Of a DNA stretch of 64,000 bases, positions 10,401-22,340 are shown piece after piece (positions within the stretch are counted from its first letter, which is position 1; every line of letters begins with the position of its first letter). The notes beneath the pieces were generated by a model. That model was not told the DNA's origin. It saw only the letters and a list, made by a program, of their open reading frames with translations, and did no database searches. The stretch lies in assembly GCA_036023115.1 (NCBI GenBank), contig JAYKKT010000040.1, forward strand, positions 6,297,001-6,361,000, read 5' to 3'. The stretch is from Brasenia schreberi. Taxonomy: Eukaryota; Streptophyta; Magnoliopsida; Nymphaeales; Cabombaceae. The position numbers were made by a program, and so were the translations under genes.

Positions 10401-13400
10401 ATTAGTTCCAAGATGGGACAAAAGCAACACTCCCTTGTATTGCTTAGCACATTCTTTAAATTCAAGATATTATGGGAAGAAATGGTTGCACGAAAGCCAT
10501 GGGCGTACTCCTCCTAATCAAGATATTGAAATATCAAAGAATAGGCAAATGTGTTTGGGAAGGATTTATCGTGACTCATACTTACTTAAGCAAGTAAATT
10601 CTGAATATGAAAAGTTTTATTGTGCCATACTTGATTCACTAGAAGCGCTAGAAGCAAGGGATTATCAAGATCCACATGGATTTGAGATGCCTCTTCTTCA
10701 AAAGCTTGCATCAAAATTATTATCTCAACATGCAACTTCATCTTATTGTGAAAGGAATTGAAGTACATATTCTCAAATTCATGTTATTAAAAGGAACAAT
10801 CTAAGTAGTCGTGGTGAAGACTTTGTTTATGTCCATTCAAATCTAAGATTGGTTTTATGATCTAATGCTAAGTATTGATAACTAATTACTAAGGGACATA
10901 TTGCTTTCAAAATTATTTTCTTTTCTATTAATCATGGTGATTATGTTTCATCTTTTATTGTTATTTATTTGAATATATTACAGGGAAGGAGCATCAAAAT
11001 ATTGTGATACAAATGTGAAAGAATATGATTTAGATGACAATCAAGATTTACATAACCTTATTATGGAACTCACTTATCTGGTAGTCCCTTAAGTTGATAA
11101 TGAAGATCTATGATTTCTAAGGTATAGGTTCAATTTATTTATTAAACCTTAAGATTTGCTTTTGATTGCTTTATGTATTAAGACTCTTGTCTTGATTTAT
11201 GTTTACAAATAAAAATATGATGAAATTAGTAGTTGTTTATTTGTTTTGCTTTAATATAAAGTCGTGTAGTTACTATTGCCATATACTTATGTTAATTGAT
11301 GTCTCACTTGCTCTAGTTTGAATATTATATATAAATATATATAATATTATATACTTTAATCATGTCCCCGCACCCGTGTGACCTCTAGATCTCTCTACTA
11401 GACTTAAAAGATTATGAGGCAGTACCTATTTCCAATTCCCTAACTTGCTCATCAACGAGAAATAAGATAAGAGTAGAGAAAGTGTGAGCACGTTAAGAAT
11501 CAGAAGCTCGAGCTGTTTACTGTAGGACACAGTGACCAAAACCATCTCCAATTCATTCATTAGCCAAAGTGCTAAACTATATGATAAGAGTTAGAAGAAT
11601 GATAAACAGGTGCATTTCTAAGTGGGTATTTGAGATACCAGGTTTCCAGCTGATCCAAAATCTGATCATGTCACGGGTTTTCATGCTATCGAACAGGAAT
11701 CCAGTCAAATCAAGTAAACCCCACCACGTTGGAGTCAGTTGGGTCAGCTCCTCATAAGTCAGGCCAGTATTGCCATCCCCAGTTAGGGCCTGCTTAAGTG
11801 TAGTTTGACTCCAAACAGAAGGCGAAAGAAGAGGGGGGATCTCACAGATTTCACGTGTCAATCAAAACTCATTCACTACAGTTTCCAGTTTCAGATCCTC
11901 TACACCAAGATCCATATAACAGGGCAATCATCAAAACTCGAACGCAAGACATCTCTCATTGGAAAGCATACCATAATAGCACGAATCGCTTTGTATATAA
12001 AGGAATCACCTATTCATCCAGGCATACAGAGCTGCATTTAAGTCAACAAGCCAGCATCTATCCCCTTCTTAAATGATTTCATGATTACCATTGAAACTTC
12101 ACCGGTATTCGGAAGCCCGCAAAACTCGAACTTGAGGCTTGCTTAAGGGAACAAATGCCGAACTTTTTGAACCGTTAATTGTTGATACCAATCGAACTAT
12201 TATAAAATCTACGCACCCATTTATCCAGACAAAACAGGAATTTGCATAAGCATTACAATTTGCTGAAAAGAGCAAAAACAAGAAAGATTGAACGCCATTA
12301 CCAATCAAGAATTAAAGATCCTTACCATGAATAAGAGAGAAAAGGCTGCCATTGGGGAAGTAGTCATAGACGAGTAGGCGCTCCTCCTTCGCCTGGAAGT
12401 ACGCCCTGAGTGGAACCACGTTCGGGTGCTTAAGCCGCCCCAATGCCTCCATCTGCCGGCCGAACTCCTCCGACCCCGGGCTCCTCGAGTTCTTCAGCCT
12501 CTTCACCGTCACAATGAACCCACTCTCCATCACCGCCTTGTACGTACTGCCCATCGTTCCCCGGCCAAGTATCTCCGCCGACGCCTTCAGCAAATCGTCC
12601 AACCCGTACATCCCCTGCACCCCGCCGCAGAACGTCAGGCTACCTATCCCTTCTTCCTCCCACGGGAACCCCTTGCTCTTCTCCCCCTCTGTTGCTGCTC
12701 TTCCTTCGCCTATTTCGCGACTCCGGCCACCTCCGCCACCGCCTTCTTCCACCGCCCTCTTGCCCCCAACCACCTCCATTACTTGATCGCACGGGCACGC
12801 TCGCGAACGCCTGCTCTTCACCCACCAAACCACCATAGCCACTACCAACAATGCCAAAACCGCGCTTCCGGCCGCAATGCAGGCTATCAGCCCTGCCTTT
12901 GAGAGCCTCTTCCTCCTCTTACCAGTTTCCAGTTGGGCACCCGGAGGGCTTGACGCCGGCGGTGACGATGGTGGCGGTGGAGAAACGCAGGCTTCTAAGA
13001 ATTGCTGCCCGCAGAGCCCAGGATTTCCGAAGAACGAAGATGAGTTGAACCGGAGCAATGCGTCGGTTGCGGGGATCTGGCCAGTGAGGGCATTGTTGGA
13101 GACGTTGAAGAAACGCAATGTGGGTTGCGAGAGCGGCGGGATGCCGCCCGAGAAGAGGTTACCGTCGAGTAGGAGGGTGTAGAGGCGGGGGACTTGCGAC
13201 AACTCCGGCGGTATCGCGCCGGAGAGGCGGTTCTCCGAGAGGACGACGACTTTTAGGCGGTGGAGGCTGGTGAGGGAAGGCGGGAAGCCGCCGGAGAAGC
13301 GGTTTTTGTGGAGGAAGAGGCTCTTGAGATTGGTGAGGTTCGCGAACGAAGGGAGGGGTCCAGAGAGGGCATTGCCCTTGAGGCTCAGTACCCTCAGCTG

Positions 13401-13667
13401 GTCCAGCGCGTTGAGAGATTCGCCGTCTAAAGTCCCATTGAGACCCTGAAACTCCAACACCAACTTCGTCACACGGCCGTTGATGCACTCCTTCACTCCC
13501 GTCCACCGGCAGACGCCTCTTTTCCCCGGCCATCTCAGCCCGTTTCCGGGATCTAACGCCTTCTTCAAGATCAATAGCGACCCCGAATCATCCGATGCCG
13601 CGAATCGGGACGAAACGAAGATAACAACCAAAATGAACCGAATAATCTTCCCTAACTTCACACCCAT
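7441..13667 (-). CDS. LRR receptor-like kinase, subfamily III, predicted pseudokinase
   Basis: Minus-strand exons 13667-12326 and 8117-7441 are joined across a 4.2-kb phase-1 intron (CATG|GTAAGG ... TGTAG|GAACACG), giving 672 residues. Order: signal peptide (1-24), LRR N-terminal cap (about 29-62), five to six LRRs (about 66-215), Pro/Ser-rich linker (228-243), membrane helix (about 259-283), Gly/Glu-rich juxtamembrane region, kinase domain (about 365-635). It has glycine loop GRGTMG and VTVK lysine 389, but the catalytic loop is HGNLKSSN (484-491) instead of HRDxKxxN and the DFG motif is DYG, so phosphotransfer is probably lost, as in related 'inactive' kinases such as Arabidopsis At1g60630, which it resembles throughout. 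It acts at the plasma membrane; ligand unknown. Exon 1 is markedly GC-rich. The intron contains a decayed hAT transposon in antisense. Confidence 0.92.
8938..11130 (+). mobile_element. decayed autonomous hAT transposon (BED/DUF659/dimerisation)
   Basis: It lies inside the kinase intron in antisense. From left: a BED-type zinc finger region (8938-9183; FCNMSF...RVKAHLFKI...ACP, with the first Cys of the usual CxxC replaced); a segment with LPFNIARNPYWKDL (9170-9436) typical of hAT transposases; a broken DUF659-like stretch (9440-10310); and the C-terminal dimerisation region (10309-10760; PLLQKLASKLLSQHATSS and CERN, where TGA interrupts the usual CERNWS). Several stops and frameshifts make it inactive. 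The right terminus may be ...GTGTGACCTCTA at about 11387; the left one (about 8317) is uncertain and no clear 8-bp duplication was found. Confidence 0.8.
11400..12325. other. remainder of the kinase intron
   Basis: Sequence between the hAT relic and exon 1 of the kinase. No coding or repeat structure is recognised; the open frames here are short and overlap on both strands. Confidence 0.4.
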
Positions 13668-14090
13668 TTGAGTTCGCCTTCCCTACTTGGTCACCACCAT
13701 TTTGATCTCGCTAAGCTTCTCATCTTCTTCTCGCGTCGTTGTCGAGCTTGAACAGAAACAACCATCAGTCAGACTGAATCTTTTAGTCGTTTTCGGCGAT
13801 TTCTTCACCGAAGAAGCGTTCTTTCTTTCTCTGTAGGGTCGTCGTGTTCTTGGTTTTCTTTTCTTGCCCTTTGAACTCGCCGGAGGGATTCAATCTGCTC
13901 CGTCTTTTAGCGAAGCAGGAGAGGTACTTCACTCACTTGGTTGTCGCTCTTTGGCCTACATTAAATTCTGAGGCAGGCAAGGGAAAATGATATCACCCTT
14001 TCTCACGTGAACCGGATTCAGGAAGTGCAGAGGAACAGCTACGCTTCACTAATCTTTTCTGTGTGTTCTTCAATGCCTAAAACGAACACA

Positions 14091-14138
<48 letters not shown>

Positions 14139-15160
14139 CAAATGGTGCTGCTAATAGCGGGAGATTGAAGAGAAATGAAGGGGGAAATCATAGTTTATGG
14201 AATAAAAATAATAGAGGATTAAAGTGGCTTAAGAGTAAATCCAAGGTGATGTAAAAGTGAGAAAAATCGGAGAACGAGACAAGATGAACAAGATAGGTTG
14301 GTCTCTATAAAACAGCCGACATGTGGGGAAAGCCATGCAGTGTTTATAGAAATACGATCCTAACCGGCATCTCTCTCTCTTTCTCTCTCCAATAAGTGTT
14401 TAGATCTGAAATTGGGGGGAACGATATGGTACAGGAAGAAAGACAAATGACCGATCAAAAGCCTCGTGACTGAGAGAAAGAAGAAGAGGTCACACAGTTA
14501 ATAATTTTATACTTAGTGCAGTCTCTTTTTCTCTCTCTCTCTCTAGTGTTGGCGTATCCAATTCAAAGTTCAGATACAAGATCAAACCCATTGTCACCAA
14601 TGTATATATATTGGTGTATACTCAAACTCATTTATACTTAATTCTACTCAAACTTGGCACGATAGAGATTACATATTAAATATGAAGTATGAAGAGGGAG
14701 TTATATGCTCATTATGTATTAAATATAAAATATGAAATCAAACATTATAAATGGTTGAGTAGATTCAAGCATGAAAGGACTTGATTATATACCACTACTA
14801 TAGAGAGAGTTCAAGACCAATCCTACATCACCCACATTCGGATTTCAGCGAGGACAAACCAAAAGGCAATAAAAAAGAGGTCGTTGCTTTCCAAGAGGCG
14901 CCGCCGAAGCACAAAATTTCTCCATCAAACGCTACATGGAAATCTCGTGTGCATAGAAAAGAAAATTACTAGATCATAATCTCTGGTCTCAATTAAAACC
15001 TACCTTTTATAGTCTCTGATCTCAATCACTGAAGTTAATGTTCTTTATACCAACTTACTAAAGTCTGCAACAAGCATATCATAATCTTGATTTTAAGAAC
15101 GAATAAATGCATAATGTCCACCCAATTGTTTAGTTACGATGGTAGATGACTTTAATAGCA
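13668..15160. other. kinase 5' leader/promoter and intergenic sequence
   Basis: The stretch up to about 14150 is the probable leader and promoter of the kinase on the minus strand, with pyrimidine-rich runs in that sense. Beyond it the sequence is AT-rich with scattered (CT)n and no gene recognised. The short frame at 14781-14972 shows no known motif. Confidence 0.35.
14086..14135. repeat. compound (AC)n(GA)n microsatellite
   Basis: AC units to 14108 are followed directly by GA units to 14135, about 420 bp upstream of the kinase ATG. Read with the gene it is a (TC)n(GT)n tract in the leader or promoter region. Confidence 0.9.
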
Positions 15161-15161
15161 T

Positions 15162-15990
15162 TAGGTGGATGAAATTATGGAGATGGGATCACCTGCACGT
15201 TTTTTGGCACGTAAAGGCCTCCTGACAGTGGATTTCTCGATCAGATCTCCGGCGTCTCCCTCCGTTAGCGCCGTCAAAACTGTGTACAAATCGAAGTTGT
15301 TTACCTCACTGATGCAGAAGTACAAGAATACGGTGTTAACGTAGTTGTTGTGTGTGTGTGTGAGAGAGAGTAGGTTTTGCCGCAAATGAGCTCAATTCAG
15401 AGAACTTGGGCGTTGCAATGCGCAATACCTTTAATTTGACGAGAACAAATCAAACAATCCCCTTACGGAGAAGCCTTCGGGAGACTAGCCGGAGTTCGGC
15501 GACGAACGCGACAGAGAACTCGATGGAGTCTCGACTTTCTTTTGTAAACGAATTCAACTGCACAACTTCGCCGCCGGAATAAAGTCTTTTCTTCACCCGT
15601 CGAAACGAGTTCTGGCGATTCAGACGTTCAACAAACTGAAAGCAACGATTGCAAGGTGCCTTAGAGTCACCTCCTTCATTCGAACCGAGCGGCAGCAAGA
15701 AACCAGCTATTTCTGGCGGGAAACCACGTGAACATCTCTTTACAGGGCAAATGCGAGCTCAAAAACCGCGACACGCATCCCGGAATACGCAGCTTTCCCG
15801 GCAACCTCTACTGCTCCAGACGTTAATTCCCGTTATCTACAACGTTAAAAATTTAACGCGCAAAGAAAGGAAGAGGAGGGAAATCAGGAAAATAAAAACA
15901 AAGGGGAAAAGATAAAAGAATTTACCGGGAAGCAAGGTGATCCGGTAGTGCAGAGCCACGCAGAGGCAGAATTCAAGAATCCCTGCCCCT
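15162..15990 (-). other. possible 5' part of an unrecognised gene
   Basis: GC-richer than its surroundings. On the minus strand a TATA-like TATTTAAA (16001-15994) is followed by a possible first exon ending at a GTAAAT donor (15926|15925). Nearer 15312 an acceptor (TTCTGCATCAG) opens a frame reading SEVNNFDLYTVLTALTEGD and then RRPLRAKKRAG, which ends at a possible donor GTGATC. Codon choice looks more protein-like than the opposite frame at 15177-15344. No downstream exons were identified and I do not recognise the protein, so this may be a truncated gene or a non-coding transcript start. Confidence 0.3.
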
Positions 15991-16209
15991 TTCTTTAAAT
16001 ACCAGCAGACAATCGGCTAACTACCTACAGGTGGCAGTGTAATATGGAATTTTGTTATTCCGAATTTTTATATACAAGTTTATTCTTATAAAGAATAAAA
16101 TAATTTTTTTGTACTTTTTAAAAATACACATTTGAACTCAGCCAATTAACTATCAAGCTTAAATAAAAGAAAAGTTGCTGAAAATATTTTACACATAAAA
16201 TACATTTAG

Positions 16210-18980
16210 AGGATAATGCTAAAACATCTCAACAACCTCAAAGAAGATTAAATCCACACATGAAAGAGGTAGTTAGAGCTAAAGTTCTCAAGTTACATGA
16301 TGTTGAATTATCTACCCTATCTCCGATAGCCAAGTGGGTAAGTTCTACACAAGTTGTGCCTAATAAGTCCTGGGAATAACAAAGGGTTGAAAATGAAAAG
16401 GGTGAATTAATACCTGTAGGCGAGTCTCATGTAGTTAGTGTATGTGTATTGATTTTTGAAAATTAAATGTCACACTAGGAAAGATCATTTTACCATTTCT
16501 TGATCAAATTCTAGAAAAGGGTAGTAGGACATCCCTACTAATATTTTCTCGATAGTTATTTGGGTTATTATCAAATACCCATTGCATTGATCAAAGGATC
16601 ATCCCTACTAATATTTTCGATAGTTATTTCCATTATCAAATTGCATTAGAGGATCACAGTCCACTTTTATATGTCCATTCGTTTTATGCATCAAGAATGC
16701 CTTTGGCCTTTGTAATGCTCCGTAACTTTCCAAAGATGCATGTTAAGTATTTTTAGTAACATTGTTGAGCATTATTTAGAGGTTTTCATGGATGACTTGG
16801 ACAGCTTTAGTGAAATTCATTTGAAATTTGTCTTAATAATTTGGAAAAAGTTCTTAAAAGATGTGAAGAAAAAGGACTTGTGTTAAACTCGAGAAAAATG
16901 TCATTACATGGTTACCTCAGAATAAGTGTTACGTTATGTGATATCTTCTAAAGAAATTAAAGTTGATAAGGCCAAATTTGAATTAATTGCCCATTTGCCT
17001 TCACCAAAAATAGTTATTTCGCTCATTTTAATGACACGTGATTTTATAGAAGATTTGTTAAGGACTTTAGTACCATATCTTCATTACGTAATATTCTAAT
17101 AAACAGATTTTATGCACCATAAGGACTTGATTGACATATCAAGACTATTATGTCAATAATCTTAATAAAAAGATTAATTGGACTGATTGACTCAAGAATG
17201 TCAAAAAATCTTTTAAAAAATTAAGCTCCTCGACATTTGGTCTATCACGCCTTCTCCTGATCGGTCTTTGCCAGTTGATGCGATACTAGTAATTTTTCTC
17301 TCCGTTGGCATTGTTTTAGGCCAAAGAAAGGAAGGTAAACCTCATGTAATTTATTACGCAAGTGTAACTTTGAATAGTGCACAAATGAATTATACCACTA
17401 TCAAAAAAAAGTTACTTGTCTGTAATTTTTGCATTGGACAAATTTTGAGCTAATTTAGTTAGTTCTTATATCCGTTGTTTTCATCGATCATGTTGCTTGC
17501 TAGGTATTTAATGTCTAAGTTGGATGCCAAACCAAGGTTGATATGGTGGATCTTGTTGCTTCAAGAATTCAACATCACAATAAAAGATAAGAAAGGAACC
17601 GAAAATATGGTTGCAGATCATTTGTCCAAACTTTACGCAAACTTACGACAGGCTCACCTTTTGATATCATATTTATCAATGATTCTTTTTCCAATGAATT
17701 TTTATTTTCTATCAATTTCATGCCTTGGTTTGCTAACATAGTCAATTTTCTTGTGACAGAAAGATGTTACTCATTAGACGACCAAGACAAGGAAATTGAT
17801 TGAGGTAAAAAAATATTGGGATAACCCATATTTATTCAAGTATTATCCCGATCAAATCATTCGGTAGACGTGTGTTCGATGCTGAGGTAGGTAATGTCAT
17901 TAAATTTTGTCATTCAGAAGCATGTGGAGGTCATTTTTCTTCAAAGAAAATAGCTGCCAAAATCTTACAGTGTGGATTTTATTGGCCCACTTTATTTAAA
18001 AATAGCTATATATTTTACAAAAGTTATGAAAACTATCAAAAATCAATGATTTCAAAGCAAAACACGATGCCTTTCAACCCTATCCTTGTCATTGAAATTT
18101 TCGCTTGTTAGGGAATTGATTTCATGGGCTCATTTCTATCATCATTTGGATTTGAGTATATTTTGATTGTAGTTGATTATGTCTCAAAATGGATCGAGGC
18201 GATTCCATGCTAACACAATGATCATTAAATTGTTCTTAAATTTTTAAAAGAATATGTTTTGAAGTCAATTTGGAATCCTCGTTGCTATCATCAAGGATGG
18301 GGAAAATATTTTTGTAATAAACCATTTGAATCATTAATGAAGAAATATAGAATTACACATAAAATTGTAACCCCTTATCACCCTCAAACGAGTTGGATAT
18401 GTAGAATTAGCAAACGGGAGATTAAACAAATTTTGAAAAAAAATGGTTAACCCAAATCAGAAAGATTAGTTTTTAAGATTAAACGATGCACTTTGGGCTT
18501 ATCGATTTTAAAACATCATTAGGCTTGTCACCCTATCCGTTAGTCTATGGAAAACCTTGTCACTTGCCCGTAGAACTTGAGCATAAAGCATTTTGAGCCA
18601 TTAAAGCTTTCAACCTAGATCTTAGTGATGCTTACAAAGTACGCAAATTGCAATTAAAATGAACTTGAGGAATTGAGAAATGATGCATAATGAAAATTCA
18701 AAGATTTTAAAGCTGAGCAAACACAAGGTTTTCATTTACACAATCTATTTATTAGAAAAAGCAGAGCAAAAGGTTTTCATGACAAATCAATTTTGAGAAA
18801 ATCTTTGATATTGGTCAAAAAGTTCTACTTTATAATTCTCATCTTCACATATTGCAAGGAAAATTGAGATCTAGGTGGAGTGGTCTCTTTGTTGTCAAAC
18901 ATGTGTACCCATACGGGCCATATCCATTGAGAACCCTAGGAATGGTAATTTATTTAAGGTCAATGGGCAATGATTCAAAC
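16210..18980 (+). mobile_element. decayed Ty3/gypsy retrotransposon pol (Athila/Tat-like)
   Basis: Fragments in canonical order but many frames: start of reverse transcriptase (about 16250-16430, PIAKWVSSTQVV); RT core (about 16550-16900, including MPFGLCNAP and VFMDDL); RNase H (about 17230-17640, VLGQRKEGKPHVIYYAS then KKGTENMVADHLSKL); integrase zinc finger (17872-18100, CHSEACGGHFSSKKIAAK, QCGFYWPTL); integrase core (about 18110-18620). No gag, protease, LTR, primer site or target duplication was identified. Numerous stops show it is long dead. Confidence 0.85.
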
Positions 18981-18989
18981 CAATTCTAG

Positions 18990-19832
18990 AAACCCAAGTT
19001 GTTGAGGTAGAATCCATTTCCTTCTCGATCCATGTTATGAGAAGAATTTATTTTAATTTTGTTGCTTTTTTGCAATTCTTTGTGACCTCACTAAGTGGCA
19101 AATAATGATATTTCATGGCTCTCAAGTGGGTTTGTTTTTCAATTACCCATAATAACTAATTCCTTCTCCTTTAAAATGGATGTCATTCTCTTGAATTTAA
19201 GAAAATATTTTCCTTCTCTTCCTCAAAATGCTCTAACAATAAAAAACAAAAAGTGTGAAAGATTGAGAATGTTAATGCTGTGAATCCGGTAAGATATACG
19301 CTCGGATAATCAAGCAAAGGTAAAATAAAATGTGAATTTTTAATTCAATTAATTTTCATCAATTACACTCACATGCTAGGTCTCAATAAAAGTTCATACT
19401 CTAAAAGGAAAAGAGCTAAAAGAATGTAAGTTTGTCACAAATGTGCACGATGAAATTGCAACAAGTAGATGTCATTCTTTGGGGATGGTTTCCTCAAATT
19501 GAGAAGATAAATATACTTTATAAGAATGGATCGAATAAGTGTAAGAAGTCATTAGATAATATCTTATTGACTTCGAGATGTATTCTCAGGAGTTATGCAT
19601 CATGAATTTTAATCTATGGAATCTCTTCGTGATAATAACATAAGCATTATAGTCTTGGGAATCGACTCAAAAAGACCCTGCTTTGTCAATTTATAAGAAA
19701 ATTAGACTAGAAGCTTATCATCGACTCAGAAGGTGTTTAAGCTATTACCGAAAAGTGGTGAACTTTTGTGTACTCTATCCTTAATTGATGGAGAGCTCCC
19801 TAACCCTAAGGTTAAACCCATCATTGACTTGG
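18990..19832. other. downstream of the gypsy relic, nothing recognised
   Basis: AT-rich sequence that may include the decayed 3' end of the Ty3/gypsy element. No LTR-like duplicate of it was found upstream, and the open frame at 19095-19283 has no recognisable motif. Confidence 0.35.
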
Positions 19833-22340
19833 ATAATAACAACAACAACAACAACAATAATAATAAATAATAATAAATAATAACAACAATAATAATAACA
19901 ACAACAATAATAATAATAAACTAAAGAAAATTAATTTTATTCAAATTTGAAAATTTAATTTTTGAAGGAAAGAAAGAAAAAATTAATTTCTGAACCCTGC
20001 ATTTTGACTTTTGAAATTAATTTCTACCAATAATATCATCGATGCAATGGGAAACTCAAAGTCACGTAATTCTTAGAAAATAATTATGAGTCAGTTGTTT
20101 TTAATTTAATAAAAATTTAAGAAAAAAATATTATTTTATTCCTTTCAACAAAGTTTGGTTATTTTTATTTTTTTTTTATTTAAATTTTTTCTATTTATAT
20201 TTTTAGCATTTTTTTATTTTTAATATATAACAACAATAATAATAATAATATAATAATAATAATCCAACATTGCAATACAACTATACATTTTAACACACAA
20301 TACACACATATTACAATAATGAACAATGATAATTTAACACATAATATCATCATAATATAATAATATATAATAATACCATTAATTATGATCATCATTTTAA
20401 CAGGACGGATATTTATGTTTAATTCACACACACACATTTTTAACTACATGCAAGGAAAGCCTAGCATGTACATTCCATGCTTTTGTGAGATTAATATCAC
20501 ACCACTTATACGTCATATTAATAATAATGTAAAAATTCGGTAGCCGATTGTTAATTTAGAATAATAAATAAATAAATATCATCATCATACATACACTACA
20601 CATAAAACACTACACATACATTAATATATGTAATTCATAGACTATTATTATCACCTCATATTATTATGCTGAACCATAGTACACATGCTGGTACACAAAC
20701 TTAAAGTGTTGGTAGTGAGAAGCCACATTATTACATTACGGACACATATATTAGATCACGATATTGGCCAGTTATTTCGCCGGACAACCAAACAATTATT
20801 GAACTACATATTACAAACAGATGGGTTTCATTCTTATTATTGTAATTATTATTAATTCAGTGTGATATATTATTATATATTGTGATATTACCTTGACACA
20901 TATACAATATATATTATTATCATCTAGTGTGGACCTCCCAAGATCGTATCTATTATATTATTTATTACATTTCAAATATTATGTACAACATAATAATTAT
21001 GATATATCAAAAATAGTTAAGAATTATTGTAATTGATTCCCCAACCACATAATAAAATAAAATAACAAATAAATTACACAACCAGAAAGGAAAAGCATTC
21101 GAAATACATATTCTTTAGCGAGACACATTACATACACACACATAAACGTCGCACACAACGATACCATATTAAATGCTAATATTACAAATAATATAAGTAT
21201 CAATATAGAATATGGGTACACACACACAACACACATACATAAGATGACAATAATAACCATTTGCACACAGCACACATGCTTCGCGGTTAATAACTAATAA
21301 TACATCATCAAGTAGATACCGCCGTAATAATCAATAAAAGTATTACCACGTGAATAATAATCAGATAAGGCCAAGTGTCGCATTACTGTCATATTATGGT
21401 TAATAAATCGCCAACAATATCCAAATTGTACCTATCGCAATGGGACATCAACATCAGCTGTACATCATCAATAGATAATATCACACATGGACACACACAC
21501 ACAATTAAATAATAATAATAATTACACACACCACCAAGCCACAAATAACTTTCTTGACAACAACATACACAATCACCGTAACAACGTGTACACTTACCAA
21601 CATCAACAACAACAACCAACAACACGATACACAACCAACAAATAACACCGAATGTGCACACGCCATATAATATCAATGCGCAACAAATAACTTTGTCAGC
21701 AACACACACAAACGCATATAGTTGACACATCATCTAAGTTTTGCGCACACATCAACTTTCAAAGCATACCGTCACAATAATACCACGCAGTTCAAATTCA
21801 TTACTGGTCAATAATATTAATAATCAAATAATATTGACGATACTGTGTCTTCTTGTCCAACAAGCATACGCCAAGACATGCGTCACACGTTATCATTCAT
21901 CAAATCTTCATCGCGCCACACACACACATTACAACACAATACACACACAAACGCCGTGGCACACACACACACACGCTAGCCGCCACACACACACACACAT
22001 ACATACACATTACACAGCGTACATCACATGACTTCAATAGTAATAAGTTACCAATAGATAAGACACCACACAACCACACAAGAACACACACACACACACA
22101 CAATGACCAAACAGATTAATGACATACACGCGCGCCATCATCACAACAGTTTTATAACACATTATACGATTTTACATAGTACAACCAACTTTAGTGACAC
22201 CACGCACACACACACACACCGCCATCATCATTCACACGCACACAAATACGCAGCGCCGTGGTAACCGAATGGCAATAAATGCACACCGAAATCACCATTA
22301 TCAAAGAATATATCCGTGGCACACATGTCACTACATATAT
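19833..22340. repeat. G-depleted AAT/AAC- and AC-rich low-complexity block
   Basis: About 2.5 kb in which the plus strand is conspicuously poor in G. It begins with AAC/AAT trinucleotide runs (19833-19920), continues as interrupted AAT/ATA sequence, and turns into AC/ACA-rich sequence with many short (CA)n tracts from about 21200 to 22240. The minus strand is correspondingly poor in C and reads as TGTGTG/TAT, which produces long but meaningless Cys/Val/Ile-rich frames (for example 21389-21733). It looks like decayed expanded microsatellites; no transposon ends were seen. Confidence 0.75.

Noticed and set aside
8430..11395. GATCTCTC at 8430-8437 and 11388-11395 as a hAT target duplication
   Set aside because: The sequence after the left copy does not match the putative right terminus TAGAGGTCACAC, so the octamer match is probably chance.
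12426..13182. Long plus-strand open frames opposite kinase exon 1
   Set aside because: They are antisense shadows of the GC-rich LRR-kinase exon; the minus frame has a coherent domain order and splice sites.
15177..15344. Plus-strand 55-codon frame starting MEMGSPARF
   Set aside because: The opposite strand has more protein-like codon choice with splice signals, so this frame is probably the shadow.
16210..18980. Intact retroelement genes in the first gypsy relic
   Set aside because: Recognisable RT, RNase H and integrase pieces are broken by many stops and shifts, and no LTR pair was found.
20195..22119. Cys/Val-rich and His/Thr-rich open frames
   Set aside because: They arise from AC/TG and AAT low-complexity sequence and lack motifs; not credible proteins despite their length.
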